This document shows, one piece after another, positions 17,939-26,693 of a DNA stretch of 62,723 nt. Position numbers and translations under genes: made by a program. Position 1 is the stretch's first letter. The number at the start of each line of letters is the position of its first letter. The DNA is from Oscillochloris sp. (GTDB taxonomy: Bacteria; Chloroflexota; Chloroflexia; Chloroflexales; Chloroflexaceae), in NCBI GenBank assembly GCA_012032775.1, contig JAAUQO010000006.1:1-62723 (forward strand), in the 5' to 3' direction. A model generated the notes under the pieces. That model was not told the origin of the DNA. It worked only from the letters and a program-made list of their open reading frames with translations, and searched no databases.

Positions 17939-19342
17939 ATGTTAAATGCAAACGAGTTGGCGCAACTCGATCTATTCGCCGACCTGACCGACGATGAGTT
18001 GAACTGGGTGATCACGGCCGGAAGCGAGGAGTTTCTGGAACCGGGCGAGTATTTCATTCGTGAGAATGAGCCGGCCGATCGTTTCTATGTGACACTCGCA
18101 GGTGAGTTGCAGATCATCCGTAGCATCGACGGCAACGAAGCCGTGATGGGCACGACGCCGCGCGGGATCATGGGCGGCGAACTCGCCATCCTGAATGGCA
18201 CGACCTCGATGGTGACGGCCCGGGCACTGGTGCCTTCGCGCTTGCTGGTGTTCGGCCTGGCCGCCTTCCGCCAGATGTTCGCCGCCGCGCCGCCGATGGG
18301 CACCAAGGTGCTGCAAATTGCGACCCAACGGCTCCAGGGCTACGCTTCGCTGCGCAAACAACAGGAGAAACTGGCCGCGCTCGGCAAGCTCTCGGCCGGT
18401 CTGGCCCACGAATTGAACAATCCCGCCGCCGCCGCCCGCCGGGCAGCCGGTACGCTGCGCGAGAATCTGCCCGATTTCACCATTCGGGCATTGCAACTCT
18501 GCAAGCTCGGCTTGAGTGAGAACCACCTCGATCGGCTCGGCGCCTACCAGCAGCAGGTGATCGCCCGCATCAACGATCTTCCGCCCCTCTCGACCCTGGA
18601 GCGGGCCGATTGCGAGGATGAAGTTGGCGACTGGCTTGATGCGCAGGGCGCCGCAAAGCCCTATGAAATGGCTTCAACCCTGGTTGGCGCCGGGGTGACA
18701 GTGGCCGAACTGAAGGGGTTGATCGCCGATTTGCCCGCCGCCGCAATCGCTGCGACATTGCTCTGGGTGTGCGAGGCCCTGGCCGCCGACTCGTTGTTGG
18801 CCGAGATCGAAGCAAGCTCGCGCCGCATCGCCGATCTTGTCGGGGCAGTCAAGTCGTACAGCTACATGGATCAGGCACCGGTGCAGGATGTAGTGATCAA
18901 TCGCGACCTTGAAACGACCCTGACGGTGATGAACCACAAGCTCAAGCGCGGGGTAACCGTGCTACGCGAGTACGACCCGACACTGCCGAAGATCACCGGG
19001 CGCGGCGGCGAACTCAATCAGGTCTGGACGAACTTGATCGCGAATGCGATTGAAGCGATGCAGTACAAAGGCACGCTGAAGGTGATCACGCGCCACGAGC
19101 ATGACTTCGTGATGGTCGAAATCGCCGACAGCGGGCCGGGTATCCCCGAAGCGATTGTGGCACATATCTTCGAGCCCTTCTTCACCACCAAGGGCGTCGG
19201 CGAAGGCACCGGTCTGGGTCTCGACATCTGCTACCGCATTATCAAGCAGCACCACGGCAATATCGAAGTGCAATCGCAGCCGGGTAATACGCGCTTCATC
19301 ATCAGGCTGCCGGTCAATCAGGTTCCACAGCCGATCGGCTAA
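17939..19342 (+). CDS. Histidine kinase with N-terminal cyclic-nucleotide-binding-type domain
   Basis: A 467-residue soluble kinase. Residues 8-125 form a cNMP-binding/CRP-like beta barrel ([34 protein letters not shown]). H157 in [16 protein letters not shown] is the phospho-acceptor. The long dimerisation helical region runs to about 330, and the HATPase carries [17 protein letters not shown] and GTGLGL. It starts 3 bp after the fused response regulator/flavoprotein gene, so the two form one operon and probably a cognate two-component pair. A hairpin terminator follows at 19373. Whether the barrel binds cAMP, another nucleotide or nothing is unknown. Confidence 0.92.
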   Translation: MLNANELAQLDLFADLTDDELNWVITAGSEEFLEPGEYFIRENEPADRFYVTLAGELQIIRSIDGNEAVMGTTPRGIMGGELAILNGTTSMVTARALVPSRLLVFGLAAFRQMFAAAPPMGTKVLQIATQRLQGYASLRKQQEKLAALGKLSAGLAHELNNPAAAARRAAGTLRENLPDFTIRALQLCKLGLSENHLDRLGAYQQQVIARINDLPPLSTLERADCEDEVGDWLDAQGAAKPYEMASTLVGAGVTVAELKGLIADLPAAAIAATLLWVCEALAADSLLAEIEASSRRIADLVGAVKSYSYMDQAPVQDVVINRDLETTLTVMNHKLKRGVTVLREYDPTLPKITGRGGELNQVWTNLIANAIEAMQYKGTLKVITRHEHDFVMVEIADSGPGIPEAIVAHIFEPFFTTKGVGEGTGLGLDICYRIIKQHHGNIEVQSQPGNTRFIIRLPVNQVPQPIG

Positions 19343-19372
19343 ATTGTTCGCCCGGCACATAGATTGCCGTTG

Positions 19373-19411
19373 ATCGGGTTGTAAGCCATGCTTACAACCC
19401 GATGATCTTTT
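19373..19411 (+). terminator. Intrinsic terminator
   Basis: A 13-bp perfect stem ATCGGGTTGTAAG/CTTACAACCCGAT with a 5-nt loop, then GATCTTTT. It ends the redox two-component operon 31 bp after the kinase stop. Confidence 0.85.
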
Positions 19412-19518
19412 ACCAATCATTAGTAGAAGATTAAAACGAGCATAACCTGCTCCTAACAGAGTCAAGGTAAGGTGCCATGTTGAATGGACAAGCTCTCAAC
19501 GCGGGCCACGAGGCGAAC

Positions 19519-20637
19519 ATGCGAATCGCGCTGATCTGTGAGACCTTTTTGCCTGATGTCAATGGTGTCACTACGACACTCTGCCGGCTGTTGGAACACC
19601 TGAATCGCGAAGGGCACGAGGCGTTGCTGTTTGCGCCGCACGATGCGCCAGATGCGTATGCCGGGGTGCCGATTGTGCATCTCGGTGGGATGCCGTTGCC
19701 GATGTACCCGGAAGTGAAACTTACGCCGCCGCAGCCGGGGATCACGGCGCAACTGCGCCGCTTCAAACCCGATCTGGTGCATCTGGTGGGCCCGGCGGTG
19801 ATGGGTGCGGTGGTGCCGACGATTACGCGCACCATGCGTCTGCCGCTGCTGGCCTCGTACCATACCGATTTCGGCGCATACAGCCGGCACTATGGTTTTG
19901 GCTTCTTGCAGAGTGCGGTGAATGGTTGGTTGCGCTGGATCCACAATCGCTGCCAGGTTACCCTTTGTCCATCCACCTACACATTGCGCTCGTTGCGCTC
20001 GTTCGGCTTTCGGCGCCTGCGGATCTGGGGGCGCGGCGTCGATACCGAGCGCTTCCACCCGCGTAATCGCAGCCAGGCATTTCGTGATTCTGTCGGCGCA
20101 CAGGCCCACGAACGGATCTTGCTCTACGTCGGCCGGATCGCCGCCGAGAAGCGCGTCGATCTGTTGCCGGACGCGATTCAGGGTTTGCCGAATACGCGCT
20201 TAGTCTTTGTGGGTGATGGACCGTACCGCAACGAGTTGCAGCGGCGCTGCCGCGATCTGCCGGTGCATTTCACCGGCTACCTGAAGGGCCAGGAACTGGC
20301 GACAGCCTATGCCAGCGCCGACGCCTTTGTCTTTCCGTCCGATACCGACACCTTCGGCCAGGTGATTCAGGAGGCCATGGCCTCGGGATTGCCGGTGATC
20401 GGCGCCCGTAGCGGCGGCACCCTCGATCTGGTTCACGATCGCAAAACCGGTCGTTTGTTCGAGCCGGGCGTCGCCGGAGATCTGCGCGCCCGCATCCGCG
20501 AAGTTGTCGCCCAGGACAGCAACCGCCTCACGATGGGCTTCGCCGGGCGTACCACCGCCGAACAACGCTCGTGGCCGACCGTCATGGGCGAACTCGTTAC
20601 GCACTACGAACGGGTATTACACCGCCGCGCCGCGTAG
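19519..20637 (+). CDS. Glycosyltransferase family 4
   Basis: GT-B fold retaining glycosyltransferase (about 372 residues), related to mannosyl- or sulfoquinovosyl-type lipid glycosyltransferases. The N-terminal MRIALICETFLPDVNGV is typical, VDTERFHP and YVGRIAAEKRVDLL mark the donor domain, and the EX7E signature appears in DTFGQVIQEAMASGLPVIG. The likely acceptor is a membrane lipid or cell-surface glycan. The frame is also open from ATG 19477, which has a better ribosome-binding site (AAGG). I prefer 19519 because the fold starts there. A strong terminator follows. Confidence 0.9.
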   Translation: MRIALICETFLPDVNGVTTTLCRLLEHLNREGHEALLFAPHDAPDAYAGVPIVHLGGMPLPMYPEVKLTPPQPGITAQLRRFKPDLVHLVGPAVMGAVVPTITRTMRLPLLASYHTDFGAYSRHYGFGFLQSAVNGWLRWIHNRCQVTLCPSTYTLRSLRSFGFRRLRIWGRGVDTERFHPRNRSQAFRDSVGAQAHERILLYVGRIAAEKRVDLLPDAIQGLPNTRLVFVGDGPYRNELQRRCRDLPVHFTGYLKGQELATAYASADAFVFPSDTDTFGQVIQEAMASGLPVIGARSGGTLDLVHDRKTGRLFEPGVAGDLRARIREVVAQDSNRLTMGFAGRTTAEQRSWPTVMGELVTHYERVLHRRAA

Positions 20638-20645
20638 CAACGCAA

Positions 20646-20677
20646 GGGTAGCGCCGCAAAATCTTGCGGCGCTACCC
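20646..20677. terminator. Bidirectional terminator
   Basis: A perfect 14-bp stem GGGTAGCGCCGCAA/TTGCGGCGCTACCC with a 4-nt loop lies between convergent genes, 9 bp after the glycosyltransferase stop. Confidence 0.75.
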
Positions 20678-20679
20678 AT

Positions 20680-21225
20680 TTACGCAAACCCCAGAATATC
20701 GATCCGCGAGCGATCGAGCGCCACCGCATCTCCGGCGTCGATCCGTTCGGCGCCGAGCACATCGGCTAACCGGGGTGCGGTGACATTTGTGCGCAACCCG
20801 ATGGTCCCCAGCCCAATATCCAGCAATAATTCCAGATACAACGATTCATAGGGCAACTCGCCGGGCTGCCGCTCCCAGGCGGCAACCGCCTGCACCTGCC
20901 CGAACACCAGCGGCGCATGACTCGGCGCCTGCGGATCGTTGCCGTTCGGCAGCAAGCCAAGTTTAACCGGCGCTTCCTGTAATCTGATCGCACTCAATGC
21001 GAACACCAGTTGCGCGATCCCGGCCTGGCCTTCCCGTTGCGGATCGACGCGATGATGGCGATCGACCACCAGCAAGCGAAAACCCGCCGGTGTGATCGTG
21101 TGATCGGCGGTTGGGCGCAGAATCAGTTGCGGCAGATAGCGGCGACCGTCGGGATGCAGTTTGCCGGGCACAAACTGCTCGAACACACACGGCAGCCGGC
21201 ATTGGTTCAGAAGTGGGAAACGCAT
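20680..21225 (-). CDS. Hypothetical protein
   Basis: A 181-residue soluble protein rich in Leu and Pro with no signal peptide, no membrane helix and no motif I recognise. Codon use matches the neighbours and the end abuts a terminator, so it is probably real. It may be transcribed alone. The C-terminus DRSRIDILGFA is unremarkable. Confidence 0.6.
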   Translation of the reverse strand: MRFPLLNQCRLPCVFEQFVPGKLHPDGRRYLPQLILRPTADHTITPAGFRLLVVDRHHRVDPQREGQAGIAQLVFALSAIRLQEAPVKLGLLPNGNDPQAPSHAPLVFGQVQAVAAWERQPGELPYESLYLELLLDIGLGTIGLRTNVTAPRLADVLGAERIDAGDAVALDRSRIDILGFA

Positions 21226-21231
21226 AGGTTA

Positions 21232-21300
21232 GGGTACAGGATAGAGCATACAGGATCCAGCCGGGCAAGGATGCAGATATCATCAGTTCAGCACCCGGCC
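21232..21300 (-). repeat. Dispersed intergenic repeat, copy C
   Basis: On the minus strand it reads CCGGGTGCTGAACTGATGAT to CCTGTATGCTCTATCCTGTA, matching copies A and B with substitutions. It lies just upstream of the hypothetical gene at 20680-21225. Confidence 0.65.
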
Positions 21301-21342
21301 ACCGTATCAGGTGGCGCTTGGCACCGTGGCAGGCCGCTTATC

Positions 21343-21894
21343 TTACGCCTCAACCGTCAGTTGTTCAACCGCCGACTGGGTACGGCGCTCATTGAGCGCC
21401 TGGATGAAGTCGCGCGGTTTCGCCGGGCTGAGGATCAGCGGCGGCTTGTTGTCGCGGGCCACTGCCACCAACCGGGTGCGATTCGTGGCCAGGAAGAAGA
21501 CCTGCCCATAAGGATCGAGCCGGAACGGCCCGAGATAACCGAAAATACCGGCATTAAAGGCGAAACGCAACCCGCGCTTAGGCACGTCGCTCAGTGGCGA
21601 GGCCGACGAAACGCCGCTAATCCGTTCCAGCGGCACGCGCAGCGGGCGCCACCAGCGCCGGCGGATCACCAGCGCTTCAGGTTCGATCGTGTAACTGGAG
21701 GCTTGAGCGGCATAATTGAGCAGTAAAAACAACGCCAGCGGCAGCGCCAGTGCGATCGGCACCAGCAAACCGCCCCAACGCAGATTCGCCAGATACGCGA
21801 ACAGCAACGGCAGTGTCAACAACCCGCCCAGCCAGGCCAGGCCGATTGTGATGCGGGTTGCGTATGGATCAAGGGGGGCAGTTTCGAAACGCAT
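21343..21894 (-). CDS. Membrane protein with PH-like domain
   Basis: A 183-residue protein with two membrane helices near the N-terminus (about residues 14-36 and 41-60). A bacterial PH-like beta domain follows (SYTIEPEALVIRRRWWRPLRVPLERISGV and later LVAVARDNKPPLILSPAKPRDFIQAL). This arrangement is common in small membrane proteins of unknown role. No partner gene is adjacent, and 40-50 bp of non-coding DNA separates it from repeat copy C. Confidence 0.75.
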   Translation of the reverse strand: MRFETAPLDPYATRITIGLAWLGGLLTLPLLFAYLANLRWGGLLVPIALALPLALFLLLNYAAQASSYTIEPEALVIRRRWWRPLRVPLERISGVSSASPLSDVPKRGLRFAFNAGIFGYLGPFRLDPYGQVFFLATNRTRLVAVARDNKPPLILSPAKPRDFIQALNERRTQSAVEQLTVEA

Positions 21895-22052
21895 TCAACC
21901 ATTCTCGTCTGATACAGCTCCTGCTACAATGATTATAGCCTAGTGAAGCATTGCTTGCGGAGTTCATCGCGGGTTTTGTTCATTGCGCAAGCAACATTCT
22001 CAACATGTTGTGCGAATTAGGTATGCTGCATTGAATACTGAGGAGCTATTTC

Positions 22053-22910
22053 ATGAATTCTACAACGCTGCCGTTGCTGCCGGTTCCGCCGACGATCTGG
22101 CAATGGCGCGGCCACAATATCGCAACCTATCGTGCCGGCGTCGGTGCGCCGGTTGTCCTGATCCATAGCATCAATGCCGCCGCATCGGCGTTCGAGATGC
22201 GTGGCCCTTTCTGCGGTTTGCAGGATCGCTATGCCGTTCACGCCCTTGATCTACTTGGCTACGGCAACTCCGACCGCCCCGAACGTCGCTATAGCGCCGA
22301 AGATTATACCGCCCTGATCAGCGATTATCTCGCCACGCTGGATGCCCCGGCGACCCTGATCGCCAGTTCGCTCGGCGCCGCATATGCCGTTGCCGCCACC
22401 GACCGCTGCCCCGATCGCGTGCGCGGCCTTGTGCTCGCCGGGCCGGTTGGGATCACGCAACTCGCCGAGCGGCCCAGCCCGCTCGCCTATGCTGTTTATC
22501 GTATTTTGCGCGGCCCGGTTGGGCGGGTGGTGTTTCGCCTGCTGACAACCCGCGCCGGCACGCGCTATTTTTTGCGTACCCAGGCCTACTATCGGGCTTC
22601 CGCGATCGACCAGGAAACCCACGATGGCTTCTACTATACCTGTCAGCATCCGAATGCGTTCTACGCGCCGATCTGTTTTTTGACCGGCCTGCTGAACTGT
22701 GATATCAGCGCGGCTTTCGCTCGTCTGCGCGTACCGATTCTGTTGATCTGGGGCCGTCAATCCCAGACCACGCCGGCCAGTCGTGCGGCTGAGTTTCAGG
22801 CCCGCAATTCGCAGGCTCGGCTTGAGATCATCGATCAGGCCGGCCTGATGGTGCAAGACGAACAACCCGCCGAGTTCAATCGTCTGGTGCGCGAGTTCCT
22901 GGCTGCCTAG
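22053..22910 (+). CDS. Alpha/beta-fold hydrolase lacking the usual catalytic histidine
   Basis: A 285-residue alpha/beta hydrolase. HSINAAASAFE is the oxyanion region, DLLGYGNSDRP follows, and the nucleophile elbow is ASSLGAAYA (Ser). An acidic residue may be supplied in the WGRQSQTTP loop. Where relatives have GH before the C-terminal EQP motif, this protein has QAGLMVQDEQP, so the catalytic His position appears to be Leu. The enzyme may be inactive, use another His, or act as a binding protein. GAGGAGC precedes the ATG. Substrate unknown. Confidence 0.85.
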   Translation: MNSTTLPLLPVPPTIWQWRGHNIATYRAGVGAPVVLIHSINAAASAFEMRGPFCGLQDRYAVHALDLLGYGNSDRPERRYSAEDYTALISDYLATLDAPATLIASSLGAAYAVAATDRCPDRVRGLVLAGPVGITQLAERPSPLAYAVYRILRGPVGRVVFRLLTTRAGTRYFLRTQAYYRASAIDQETHDGFYYTCQHPNAFYAPICFLTGLLNCDISAAFARLRVPILLIWGRQSQTTPASRAAEFQARNSQARLEIIDQAGLMVQDEQPAEFNRLVREFLAA

Positions 22911-22953
22911 GCCGCCGCTATATAGTTCGAATCGGGTGATCGGATGATCAGGC

Positions 22954-23021
22954 GACCGGGTGATGAACTGATGATGTCTTTATCCTTCATCCGCATCCCT
23001 GCCCGACTGTATCCTGTATCC
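22954..23021 (+). repeat. Dispersed intergenic repeat, copy B
   Basis: About 68 bp from GACCGGGTGATGAACTG to GACTGTATCCTGTATC, the best match to copy A. It sits in the leader region of the RlmI-type methyltransferase gene. Confidence 0.7.
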
Positions 23022-23084
23022 CGGCTTCTTGACCGCCGTACTACGCTGTGATACAGTGTCAACCCATAAGCCGTCTTTATGCTT

Positions 23085-24292
23085 ATGGCAACTGTCATCC
23101 TTCGGCCTAATCGTGAACGACCGGTACTGCAACGGCATCCCTGGGTTTTCTCAGGGGCGATTGCTGTTGTCAACGGTCAACCTGATCCCGGCGCAGCGGT
23201 TGATGTGCTCAGCGCCGACCGTGAGTGGCTTGGGCGCGGGTTTTGGAGCGGCCGTTCGCAGATTCAGGTGCGCCTGGCCTGCTGGGATAGCGATCAACCA
23301 CTCGATGAGCATTGGCTGCGTGCAGCATTGCAACGCGCCATTCAGGGCCGATCCGAACTGTTTGCCCCCGGCGATAATCGTGCTTGCCGGCTGGTTTTTA
23401 GTGAAGCCGACCAGATCCCCGGCCTGATTGTCGATCGCTACGGCCAATTTCTTGCGCTCCAGATCAGCACCCAGGGCATGGCTGTCCGCCGCGACATGGT
23501 TGTGCGGATTCTGGCCGATCTCTTGCAGCCGCAGGGTATCTACGAGCGCAGTGATGCCGATACCCGCGCCAAAGAGGGCTTGCCGATCGCCAATGGCCTG
23601 CTTTGGGGCGAAGCTCCGCCTGAGGAATTGATCCTGGCGCCAGCGCCGTTTCCCGGCACTCCCGTCGATCCGCCGCCGCTGCTGATCATACCCGAGAGCG
23701 GTCAGAAAACCGGCGCCTATCTCGATCAGGTGGTCAATCGCGCGCGTGTGGCCGCCTACGTTCGCGGTGCGGATGTCCTCGACTGTTACTGTTTTAGTGG
23801 TGGTTTTAGCGCCTATGCCGCCCGCGCCGGCGCCGCCCGGTTGACACTGCTTGATACCAGTGTTGCCGCGCTTGAAAGCGCCCGCGCCATGCTGCACCTT
23901 GCCGCCGCCGATGCGCCGGCGAGGTTGTGGTTGCCGATGTCCCGAAGCAATTGCGCGCTTATCGTGCTGCCGACCGTAGCTTCGATGTAGTTGTGCTCGA
24001 CCCGCCGAAATTTGCCGGTAGTCAGTCGCAAGTCGATCGAGCCGCCCGCGGCTATAAGGATATTAATTTGCAGGCGTTGCATCTGCTGCGGCCCGGCGGT
24101 ATCCTGGCGACCTTCAGTTGTTCCGGGGCGATCAGCGCCGACCTGTTCCAGAAGATTGTCTTCGGCGCTGCTGTTGATGCCCGGCGCGATGTTCAGCTGA
24201 TCGAACGGCTCTCGCAGGCCCCCGATCACCCGGTGTTGTTGAGTTTTCCAGAGAGTGAGTACCTTAAAGGCTTGATCTGCCGCGTCTGGTAA
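23085..24292 (+). CDS. rlmI: RlmI-type 23S rRNA cytosine-C5 methyltransferase, frameshifted
   Basis: Class I SAM-dependent rRNA methyltransferase of the RlmI/YccW family (m5C1962 in 23S rRNA). The N-terminal PUA domain starts [10 protein letters not shown], the central domain has GLIVDRYG, the SAM site is [20 protein letters not shown], and the catalytic motif [11 protein letters not shown] and late TFSCSG cysteine are in the C-terminal part. The frame breaks near 23917-23922. One missing base restores [31 protein letters not shown]. Total is about 402 residues, the family length. The start at 23085 (MATVIL) fits the family; an ATG six bases earlier is also possible. Confidence 0.88.
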
Positions 24293-24346
24293 GGCACTGT
24301 TGTTCGCCCGCTGCCGGGTGGGCAGTGTTCTACGGGTAACGATACA

Positions 24347-25542
24347 ATGAGCTACACCATCTTCGAAGACGGCCACATCTCCAGTCCGACCGGCTTCCGA
24401 GCCACCGGGGTGTCGTGTGGGTTGAAGGATGGCAGCAAGGCCCGCGATCTGGCGTTGGTGTTCTCCGTCCAGCCCTGTACTGCGGCGGCGATGTTTACCA
24501 CAAGTGCGACGCCGGCCGCGCCGGTATTCCTGAGCCAGGCGATCCTTACGCGCAACCGCGAAACTTTGCGCGCGGTCTTGATCAACTCCGGCCAGGCGAA
24601 TGCCGGTACCGGCCAATCCGGTTTGACCGATGCGATCGAATGTGCCAAACTGGTAGCGGACGAATTGGAGATCCCGCGCGATGCGGTCTTGTTGATGTCA
24701 ACCGGCATTATTGGCCAGTCGCTGTCGATGCATAAAATACGCGACGGCATTCGCCGCGCCGTGAGTGAACTCGACAGCGGCGGCGGTAAGCGGGCGGCTG
24801 TCGCAATGATGACGACCGATACGCGCGCGAAGGAGCGTGTTTATCGCGTGCAGTTGCGCGAGGGACATCGCGTCACGCTCGCTGGAATGGCCAAAGGCTC
24901 GCGGATGGTGCATCCGCGCCTGGCCACTATGCTCGCCGTACTGACGACCGACCTGGCGATCGATGAGCGCTTGCTCAACAAGGCGTTGCATCAAAGCGTC
25001 GAACGCTCGTTTAATCGCTTGAGTCTTGACGGCGACATGAGTCCCAACGACAGTGTGCTTATTCTGGCGAACGGCGCGCCGGCGGTACTCCAATCACCGA
25101 TGCGAGTTCCTGGGAGTTCGGTGCATTCCAGGAAGCGCTCGATCAGCTGTGTGCCGATCTGGGCCAACAGATCGTTCGTGATGCCGCTTCCGGCGGTAAA
25201 GTTATCCAGATTGTAGTACGTGGGGCGGCAAATGATGAATGTGCGCGTCAGATCGCGCACGCCGTCGCTCGCTCGACCGCCTTACGCCAAGCCTGTCGTC
25301 GTAGTGCTCCCGATTGGGGCGCCTTGCTCGCCGCCGTTGGTGCGAGTGGGGTTGAATTGCGGCCCGAATTGATCGAGTTGCGCACCGGCCCCCTGGTTTT
25401 AATGCAAGAAGGTACGCCGCTTTCGGTCGATCAACAGATGATCGTGCAGATGTTCTCCAGCGCAGAGATCGAGTTTACGGTTGATCTCCACCTTGGTCCG
25501 GTCGAGACGCGGGTTTGGACATGTACATGGCAGGAAGATTAG
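24347..25542 (+). CDS. argJ: Glutamate N-acetyltransferase/amino-acid acetyltransferase, frameshifted
   Basis: ArgJ (ornithine acetyltransferase) transfers acetyl from N-acetylornithine to glutamate, and often uses acetyl-CoA, in the arginine pathway. It is an Ntn-type enzyme that self-cleaves at the Thr of the AMLAV-type motif; here RMVHPRLATMLAVLTTD contains it. SGQANAGTG and SLDGDMSPNDSV are further signatures. The frame breaks near 25075-25085. One missing base restores GGTPITDASSWEFGAFQEAL and runs to VWTCTWQED at 25542, for about 399 residues in total as expected. It is 54 bp after rlmI on the same strand. Confidence 0.9.
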
Positions 25543-25596
25543 CCCGGTCGGCTCGTTTCAGGCAAGCCGACTCAATCACTTAATGATGAGCTTTTT

Positions 25597-26259
25597 ATGA
25601 TTCGCCAACTTCCGCTCTTTCCGCTTGGTACGTTGTTGTTTCCCGGTAGCACGCTCAATCTGCACATCTTTGAAGAGCGCTATCGTCAGATGATCGGGCG
25701 CTGCCTGGAACAGAACAGCCCTTTCGGGGTGGTTCTCATCCGCGATGGCGATGAAGTGATCGAGGGTAAAACCCTTGCTCGTCCCGCCGAACCGGCTTCT
25801 ATCGGCACGATCGCGCGCATTAATGCCAATGTACGCCTTGATGACGGTCGCTATCTGCTGACCGCCACCGGCGAGCGGCGGTTTCGTATTCAGTACATGC
25901 TTCAGCAGGCGCCGTATCTGATCGCGTCGGTAGCTGAATTGCCTGAGGAACCGGTTCCTGATGTAACCCTGGCCGATGAGTTGCGGCGCGTCTACGACCG
26001 ATATTGGCAGGCGATGGCCTCCGCTACCGGCACGCCCGTTCAGGCCGAAGAGTTACCTGCCGATCCGGCGCAACTCAGTTACCTGCTCGCTGATCGCTTG
26101 CAGGTGAAGTTGGGACGCAAGCAGCAGTGGCTCGAAGCCGACTCCGATACTCGGCTGCGTGAGATCATCGCCGATCTGCGGGCTGAGTTGATGTTGTTGC
26201 CGCCCGCCGGCAAACGCAAACAAGGCGAAAGTTGGAGCGGGCTTGGGAGCCTGAATTAG
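25597..26259 (+). CDS. LON substrate-binding domain protein
   Basis: A stand-alone Lon N-terminal (substrate-binding) domain of 220 residues without an ATPase or protease part. It opens IRQLPLFPLGTLLFPGSTLNLHIFEERYRQM and continues GTIARINANVRLDDGRYLLTATGERRFRI, both typical. Such proteins (for example YcaL/cereblon-like architecture in bacteria) probably bind unfolded or degron-bearing proteins, but their role is undefined. It is followed 35 bp later by a DUF503 gene on the same strand. Confidence 0.9.
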   Translation: MIRQLPLFPLGTLLFPGSTLNLHIFEERYRQMIGRCLEQNSPFGVVLIRDGDEVIEGKTLARPAEPASIGTIARINANVRLDDGRYLLTATGERRFRIQYMLQQAPYLIASVAELPEEPVPDVTLADELRRVYDRYWQAMASATGTPVQAEELPADPAQLSYLLADRLQVKLGRKQQWLEADSDTRLREIIADLRAELMLLPPAGKRKQGESWSGLGSLN

Positions 26260-26294
26260 GCTTCAGTTCGCCTTGCTGATCGCCGCACGCCACT

Positions 26295-26579
26295 ATGATC
26301 ATTGGAACTTGTACGATCGAACTTTCAATCCCGATCGCCCATTCGCTCAAAGAGAAGCGCCGGGTTGTCAAGTCGCTCCTTGCGCGGGTTCGTAACGATT
26401 TTAATGTCTCGATCGCCGAGGTTGATGACCAGGATCGCTGGCAGAGCGCGGTCTTCGGTGTTGCCTGTGTGTCCACATCGCAGCAGTATGCCCACGGACA
26501 GCTTGAGGCCGTGGTGCGCTTTATCGAGGATGCTCGCCCCGATTGCCCACTGGTGGGCTACGCAATCGAGATGCTGTAG
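26295..26579 (+). CDS. DUF503 family protein (YlxP-like)
   Basis: A 94-residue alpha/beta protein starting MIIGTCTIELSIPIAHSLKEKRRVVKSLL, the family hallmark. Members such as YlxP sit near rbfA and infB in Firmicutes and are thought to be linked to ribosome assembly, but biochemical proof is thin. Here it follows the LON-domain gene and precedes the ChlI-like ATPase gene. Length is as expected. Confidence 0.9.
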   Translation: MIIGTCTIELSIPIAHSLKEKRRVVKSLLARVRNDFNVSIAEVDDQDRWQSAVFGVACVSTSQQYAHGQLEAVVRFIEDARPDCPLVGYAIEML

Positions 26580-26693
26580 GGGCTCGGCCGGCCGCAACCC
26601 TTTTGTGATGGCGTCTGGCGGTGTGCCCGCCCCGCCGAAGGGCATCCACTGGCCCATTGGGCGCGACGCCCAGACTCTCCGCCGGAGGCAGTA

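Noticed and set aside
23900-25100. Programmed ribosomal frameshifting in rlmI and argJ
   Set aside because: No slippery heptamer or downstream pseudoknot is evident and the families are not known to use it. The same one-base pattern recurs in unrelated genes.
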